NCBI GenBank assembly: GCA_033297205.1 | Contig: MU859214.1 | Location: 24,108 to 88,107 of the forward strand | DNA length: 64,000 nt | Source: Pseudoneurospora amorphoporcata | Taxonomy: Eukaryota; Ascomycota; Sordariomycetes; Sordariales; Sordariaceae | Direction: 5' to 3' | Part shown: one piece after another, positions 57,735 to 64,000 of the stretch | Layout of the letters: every line of letters begins with the position of its first letter | Position numbering within the stretch: position 1 is the first letter of the stretch | Notes under the pieces: model-generated | The model's database searches: none | The model's input: the letters and a program-made list of their open reading frames with translations, nothing else | What the model was told of the DNA's origin: nothing | Made by a program: the position numbers and the translations under genes

Positions 57735-60180
57735 GTAGTAGAGTCGTGGTCTTGTGGACGCAGGTCCGGTACATGTCTTATATTCCAAACCACCTCATAT
57801 CGGACTTCATTTGTACTACCTAGTAAAGGGAGAACTACGCACTGCCACACAATCTGCCTTGGCTATAGCAAAGCCACACACAAGCAAGCAAGCAAGTGCT
57901 GCCAGACATTCCACTTCAAGAATTCTGAACTACAGGCATCACACAACTAGTGTAAGACAAGTTGGAAATCCTGGGGCAGTGTGACAACGGAACAGTTCCC
58001 TGAATTAGTCTAGTGTACCCGCTTGTACAGGAGTTAGTCTGGCTTGGCATATGGTACGTAAACCTGTACCTATGTACATCGGTAAATTCCTAGCGAGTCC
58101 CCATTTCGGTGGTTTGGATCCGAACAACTGCGAGACTGCAGAGTTCAAAAGCTCCAAAGTATCCCGGCGCCTAAACGCCTTCGCAAAGGTACCTCAATAT
58201 ATTCTAACTGGGACCTAGCACTAGCTTATAACCAACACACCACAACTGTAAGTTCCTCCTCCTAATCTCGAATCCGCACATCAGGGAGTACCTCACTAGA
58301 GGTAGCCACCGCAGTTACACTACCTGTAGCTTTCTGCTCCACATTGCTGCTCTCCGTTCGCCTAGGTACCACTGTGACCGTTTCCGGCAGTACGGCACAC
58401 TAGGCACTTGAAGAGAAACAAGCACTGACACCTTGTTGGTGAAACTTGATCGTTCAAGTACGGCGTAATTACTATACCGTTTGGTAACAATTCGAAAATT
58501 ACGGCTTCCAGGGTACCACACCCTTGTCCGGAACGGCCCGCGTAACTTACAAGGCGGGACCATGTCGGAGGCTCAGGAGGGTACATAGTTCCTTCCGTCT
58601 AAGGGTCCTTCCGGGTTACGCTCCAGAGGAAACTACCGTCCTTTGTCCGCATCTGTTTTCGGCCGACCGCACTACACGACAACAACCGACGACAAGATGC
58701 GATCCAAGTCTAGAGCCATGAGACATGACACCATCAAGTACCCATCAACGATGATACCATGCAATGATAGTAGTCCAGATTGCGCCGGAACATGAACCAA
58801 AATGGCGGCGGAATCGGAGCTGACTTCCACGACATGGACGATGTTCTCCATCAACAACACCCAACCAACACCGACAATGAATTGACTATTTGACTTGGCC
58901 TTCGGTCCGCCTCCTCGGGTCCAAAAAAAGTGTCTGTGTCGCTCAGGTCGTCTCGTTGCTTGACCAAGGTGATCCTGGTAATCTGGCACTGGCGGGAGTG
59001 CCTACCACGAAAGAACGCATAGTCGGTGCAGAATGTCTGCTCGCACTCCACGTAGGATTGAAATACTGGCGAGGTAATTACAGTGTTTTTTTTTCTGGGG
59101 CAATGTGTCCGGCACCAGCCAGAAGTGGGTAACGAACTTGTTGTCGGAACACGAATTCACCAAAGACCTCGAATAGTAAGATAGAAAGAAATTGTTTGTT
59201 TAATGAATCCGTATTAGAAAAAGCATTACAACACACACAAAGATCGATCAGCTTCACCCGGATCCAAAGAATGGAAAAGCCATATTAAGGCTACGACCGT
59301 GTAATCTTCCACCTCATCCACTCACTACACAATCGCTAGACTCTAGAGGTACCCGTCAAGCAACTACTGCTTCTTGTCTTTGTACAAAACGGTTTATGTT
59401 AGCTAACTCAGTATCAACACAGCATCATGGTATATGTGGATGACATACGTGCGCCGCAGTACGACGAACCCGCCGTATTCCGCTGACCACACGAGGAATC
59501 GGCGCATTTATCTGTCATTCTCTCGTTATTAGGAATTTTGTTGTGTACACCTACTGCATGGTTCAAGGGGGGGGGATACACCTACGAGTAGAGCAATACT
59601 GGTGCTGTTTGTTATCCGAGAATACTTTGTCGTTCTCGCAGCCGCCGACGTTGCAGTATACGGAGTTTGGCATTGTGGTTTGTGGATGGTGGGAGCTGGG
59701 GTTGGGCTGCTTTGGTTCAGAAAAAGAGAAGTGGATGGGTGGGTGAAAGAGAGTGGTAACTTTGGGTGGGTGTTGCAGAAGATCAGGAATGAACGCAGAG
59801 ATCTCCGACTCTTTTATACATAAATTGGGCTCCAAGTCAGTCATTGATATCACCGTCGTCGACGAGGACGTAGTCACAGCCTATCATCAACTTGAAGTGT
59901 AAAGCTGCAACTATTACGGAAATGCGGCAAACCTGTGACTATTGAACCGCAAGGCTCCAACCATCCTGCATATATATATGGCTGTCAGGAGGCCAGAAGG
60001 TTGGCATCAACTGGTGCAGAATGCGGGGTTAAAGGTGCACTTCCATGTTGTGTGACCTTGGCTTGGAGCAATTAGACAATAGTTGACGGTTTCCACCGCA
60101 GCCTCGTGGTCTTCTTCTGCCATGTGACAGATCCTCGATTATTAGAGGAACAAACAACAGCCGTACTAACCAGGGGTTCA
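57735..60180. other. Intergenic, no recognised gene
   Basis: Contains the presumed promoter of the ankyrin gene and the 3' flank of the ferroportin gene. Short AAGC tandem units lie near 57882-57896 and a run of nine Gs near 59568. Open frames are short and without domain features. Confidence 0.45.
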
Positions 60181-62032
60181 TCATAGGATGATGGAGTCGC
60201 TGGTACTGCGTCTTGGTCGGCGATTCCAACGCACACCGAACATATCTGGGTTGTTCCGGCGACGCTTGCCTTTGATACATGCCGGTAGGTGCAGAAGGTG
60301 GCCTCTACGACGGCGCAAGAAATGCGCAAACAGTCCGCCAGCCGCGTAGACTGCCGCGACGCTGATAACCATCGGCCACTGGAAGGAATTTGGGCTGGAC
60401 CAGATGATGGTAAGTGCCCACGCTAACATGTCGAACATGTTCTGGAACGAGGCTTCCACCGAGGAGAAGATGCCTCTGCGATCATCTTGGACTTCCTGTA
60501 TCCACCAGAAGACTTGTTATCAACAACGCACAGCTCGAGTAGACTGGGCTGAAGGGAAAGTGAAAAGGCCGGGCTGAGCTTACATCTTGTACAATATTTT
60601 GCACCGAGAGGTCAAATCCCCAAAGACCGACGCGACTGAAAGCGACGGCAACCACAAGCCCAACAGCGGACATGAGGCTAGTTGCCTCATACCCCTTCCC
60701 GTAGTAGTAAAAGAAGCAGGAAACGCCGCCGGCTAGCCAAGTCATCTGCCAGGTGATGGACCACAAGCCGGTGCGGAGGACGCCGATGCGCTTCATTAGA
60801 CGGGGCGCGATCCAGGTGGCACTGAGCTCGAATATGGTTGCGATGCCGCGGACGATGCCCACTTGCCACAGGGTGAGGTTGGAGGCGAGCAGGTAGGTCA
60901 GCATTTGACCGGAGAAGGAGAGCACGGTTAGAAACAACAGTGAGAGGGAAAGAGAGGGGATGACGGCTGGATGGCCAAAGTAGAGACGTAAAGAGGGAAT
61001 CATAGGCAACTTGCGCCATGATATGCCTCGGAGCCACTGGCAAAGCTGGAAATTGGCGCTGCTGCTACCAGCATCGCCATCGACGACCGAGAGCGGCTCC
61101 AGCGACTGAACGGCCGGACCCTCCTCCGGGGAAGGACGACCAAGCCCCGGCACCCTCCGAAACACCGTCTCAATGCAAAGATACTCCACCATGACTGACG
61201 CCAAATTCATCCCCAGCGTCGCATACACAGCCGCCTTCACCGACGCCGCCGCAACCAACGCAACCGTCAACGGCCCCAACAACTTGCAAAACAAATCAAT
61301 CCTCCGCATCCTTGCATTCATTTTGCTCCTCGCCTCATCATTCCCCTGCGTGATAACCACCACCCAGTCCCTCTCCACCGCAATGAGATTCACCCCCGCC
61401 GCCAGCTTCTCCACGCACGCCAGCAACACACTTGCTCCAAACAAGCCATCAACCAGCCTCGACGCCCTCCATCCCAGCCGCAACTCCAGTAACGCCCAAA
61501 AGAGACCGCACGAGGCAGCGACAGCTAGCCGCTGACCCACGATGGAAGCGCGGACGACGGTCAGCCGGTGAGCGGTGTCGATCCAGTGGCCGACGGGGAC
61601 GGCGAAGAGAATAGCGGCGAGGTTGCGCGAGAGAGCATAGAGGGAGACGGGCAGGAGGTTATCGGGGAAGATGGTGGCGAGGAAGTAGACGACGCCGGCT
61701 TCGAAGAGGCGGGAGTTCCAGGTGGAGAGGAAGTGGGAGGTGTAGAGACGGAGGGTTAGGGAGCGGGAGATGCCGATGGGAATTGGGATGGGAGCTGGGG
61801 GGGTTGAAGGGGCGCCGTTGGCTGCTGGATCATCGCGAGCACCGTGGTCAAGGCTGGTGGTGGTGTTGTTGTGGTCGGCGTTGGGATGCGGCGGTGGCGT
61901 GGTGGAAGCTGCTATTTTCGCGATGGCATCTGGGAGACCATCGTGAAGTGGTAGAACCTGGGCCAGTTCGATATCGTCGTCATCGCCGGTGATTTTGCCA
62001 GCGGGCTCGGTCGGCTGGATCCATCCGTCCAT
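60181..62032 (-). CDS. Ferroportin/SLC40-family transporter
   Basis: Two exons, 62032-60584 and 60495-60181, joined across an 88-bp GT-AG intron with no frame change, ending TGA at 60181. The family hallmark LYTSHFLSTWNSRLFEAGV lies near residue 90, followed by the first membrane helices (VVYFLATIFP, LLPVSLYALSRNLAAILFAV, GHWID). Ten to twelve hydrophobic segments follow, with an acidic/Ser-rich loop in the middle (VDGDAGSSSANF). In animals ferroportin exports ferrous iron; the fungal members' substrate is not established, though iron or another divalent metal is likely, at a cell or vacuolar membrane. I chose the first in-frame ATG (62032). The frame stays open upstream to about 62098, next to a possible acceptor (ATAACTCAG), so a 5' exon may be missing. 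Residues before the first helix are Pro/Thr/His-rich. Confidence 0.88.
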
Positions 62033-62861
62033 CCCGTCGTCGCCGGCGCTCTTCCGTCCACAATCGGCTTGTCGCGTTCTCTGCAGCGCCCGGGTCACCC
62101 TGAGTTATATCATCAAAGAATCGTATGGAGAGGGAACACAAGTAAAAGAGAATAGAACCTCGAATAAGAAGCCTCTGAAAAGCGAAAAGTATGTACAGGA
62201 ATGATGATTTATTTGGTTGTGATGTGGTGGAAGGGAAAAGGAAGGAACAAAATACTTGTGTGGTATCTGTTGGCGTGATGGTCCGTGCACCCGTCGCGCT
62301 TCCTCCTGTACCGTCCGGTGCTCGTCTGTTAGTGCGGTTCTTGAACGAGGTGTTGCTCCAAGGTTCAAGAGCCACAAAATGGGATTGGAATAAGTCGAAC
62401 AAAATGATAAACCTCACAAAAGAGTCTTCAAGATCATATCAACATTTTACGGGGCGGTGAATGATGTATAGGGCGCGTACGTTCAATATAGAAAGCATAG
62501 ATGTCATCACAGAAGTCTCGTGCTAACAGCTTTGCGGGTGAGCACTGTATTTCCAAGGTCTTCCAGCTTTAACACCACACAACCGCACCCGACCTCCAAC
62601 AAATTCCTTTTCAATGCTGCTTGCTTCTCTTCCACATACACCAACACAACAGAAACCCAACACGAAAACATGACACTTTCACGACGTACAAGCAATCAAC
62701 CAGCGATCGAAACGACTAGCACACGTCACGATTGGATCATGTCAACATACCCACGAACTAGCCCCGTTGGCCCTCCTTCGCGGTCTCTACCTCCAGACCA
62801 CGAATGTTGATGCCGCCGGCCCCGGTGACCAAGACAACGTCACAAAACCTCCTTGACAACC
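62033..62861. other. Spacer between ferroportin and amidase genes
   Basis: Holds the 5' region of the ferroportin gene and the 3' flank of the amidase. T-rich stretches (minus strand) near 62100-62200 suit a leader or intron. No separate gene recognised. Confidence 0.45.
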
Positions 62862-64000
62862 TCAAGCAGACTGGGCATTCAAAAGCGCAGCATGCACCAA
62901 CTTCGCAATAGCCAACACCTTCTCCTCCTCAAACTTCCTCGCAACAATCTGCACCCCGACCGGCGCACCATGGTAAATCTCCGGATCATCTACATCAAGC
63001 AGTTTGTCAGCCTCATCAAGCATCATCAACGATTTCCACAGATGACTAAGTACTCACAAGACTCCCAGTTCGCCCGATCAACCTCATTCAGCGGCCGATA
63101 CGTCTCATCAATCCCATCAACTCCCCTATCTGCCTTGGTAACCGGAATCACCGCCGCGCTATAATTCAGCAAGTTAAGCACCTCCGTGTACCCCAGGTGG
63201 TAATACTTCCCTGGAATCACGGCAGCGTGCGGAGCAACGGGCATGATGATAGCGTCGACTTCTTGGCCGTCATCTCCCTCCCCTGACATGGAGTTCCAGT
63301 AATCCGAGTAGGCCTGTTCGTAAGCGAGTCCTTGGATGGTCAAGTCTTGGTACTCGAGCAGGGGAATGGAGTCTTTGAGACTGAGGTGCGGTTGGAGGTC
63401 GGCGATGAGGGGTTCGCCGGAGAGGAGGAGGTTGTTGTGGACGTCGCGGGCGCCGTCGGCTAGGAGGAAGGAGTACTGATTTGTGTTTTGTCAGTGTCTG
63501 GGACGGCGACGGGGGTGGGAGAAGGATGTATGTATGTGCGAAACTTACGTGGATCTTCTGAGCAGTTGCATGAGGCGGCGGGTTCCAGTCCACAAGCTTG
63601 TGCCCAGCCTTCTTTACCGCCTCAGCGACAATCGCCATTCCCCTCCGAATAGGCGGATGAGGCTCAACACTCCCGTCTCTCCACAAGATACCCAACTTCA
63701 GAGGCCGGCGGTCTGCCTTCGCCCTGCCATTGGCATCCGCACGAGACAACACATCATCAAAAATCTCCTGTCGGTAAGGAATCGGCACCACAGCCGGATC
63801 CTGCACCCACGGCCGCGTGGACAACACAGACTTCAGAGCAAGCTCGCACCCATCAAGTGAAGTGCTCATGAACCCCAGCGTAGAGCGGTACGTATTCTGC
63901 CCCGGATTCGTATTCGCCACATCCCGATACGACACTCGTTCCGGAGTCGGCTTCAGGGAAAAGATACCGCAAAAGGCAGCCGGGATCCTCACCGATCCGC
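62862..64000 (-). CDS. Amidase-signature family hydrolase (acetamidase-like), partial
   Basis: The 5' part lies beyond the right edge. Visible exons are >64000-63549, 63475-63057 and 62989-62862, with GT-AG introns of 73 and 67 bp and a TGA at 62862. The first visible residues GSVRIPAAFCGIFSLKPT are the end of the amidase signature, whose Ser in G-G-S-(I/V)-R is the expected nucleophile; the catalytic Lys and second Ser are outside. Family landmarks follow: RPWVQDPAVVPIPYR, LKLGILWRDG, DAIIMPVAPHAAVIPGKY, LNYSAAVIPVTKAD and HGAPVGVQIVARKFEEE near the C-terminus. Such enzymes hydrolyse small amides (acetamidase, indoleacetamide hydrolase and relatives); the substrate here cannot be told from sequence. 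No RIP damage. Confidence 0.9.

Noticed and set aside
62032..62098. Upstream start for the ferroportin gene at 62098
   Set aside because: The codon there is GTG, not ATG; I kept the first in-frame ATG and noted the possible missing 5' exon.

Overview
This window comes from the nuclear genome of a filamentous ascomycete, very probably Sordariaceae (Neurospora/Sordaria-like). The carbon catabolite repressor CRE1 at 46.4-47.7 kb has the Sordariaceae layout. Genes carry short GT-AG introns of 45-90 bp. Repeats carry the one-directional C:G to T:A damage of repeat-induced point mutation (RIP): stops sit where repeat units or family consensus expect CAG, CAA or TGG.

The window has two compartments. 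Positions 1 to about 30.15 kb are AT-rich, RIP-damaged accessory DNA made of dead NLR/STAND-type genes packed between transposons. From left to right: a SesB-like/NB-ARC/TPR receptor (1-3279, +); a Tad-like LINE (3.6-7.8 kb, +); the integrase/chromodomain end and LTR of a Ty3/gypsy chromovirus (7.8-8.9 kb, +); a zinc-finger/ankyrin/TPR gene (8.9-12.2 kb, -); a gene with an incompatibility-type N-terminus and a DUF7580-like C-terminus (12.76-14.70 kb, +); the 5' stub of an NWD-type NLR whose upstream flank is split by a complete Tc1/mariner element (16.9-18.8 kb); a 386-bp foldback element; LTRs; a Fot1/pogo transposase; a LINE fragment holding a solo LTR; more LTRs; and a near full-length NACHT-WD40 (NWD/HET-E-like) gene (25.5-29.2 kb, -) with about nine stops.

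Positions 30.15-64 kb have core-genome composition and mostly intact genes: a six-exon Rad51-paralogue (Rad55-like) recombination gene (-), CRE1 (+) with about 8 kb of gene-free DNA upstream, a Cys-rich gene resembling the C-terminal part of killer-toxin-like class V chitinases but without a GH18 domain (-), a membrane-anchored ankyrin protein (-), a ferroportin-family transporter (-) and an amidase cut by the right edge (-). Two small TA-flanked inverted-repeat elements (MITE-like) lie in the long intergenic stretches.

The most notable features are the concentration of RIP-killed NLR-type genes (one with an ankyrin/TPR fusion inside a repeat) and the duplicated NWD 5' end, which gives both the filled and the empty site of the Tc1 insertion. 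The right-hand genes are ordinary housekeeping or regulatory loci with no evident common pathway. Long stretches (30-36, 38-46, 48-53 and 58-60 kb) have no gene I can recognise.
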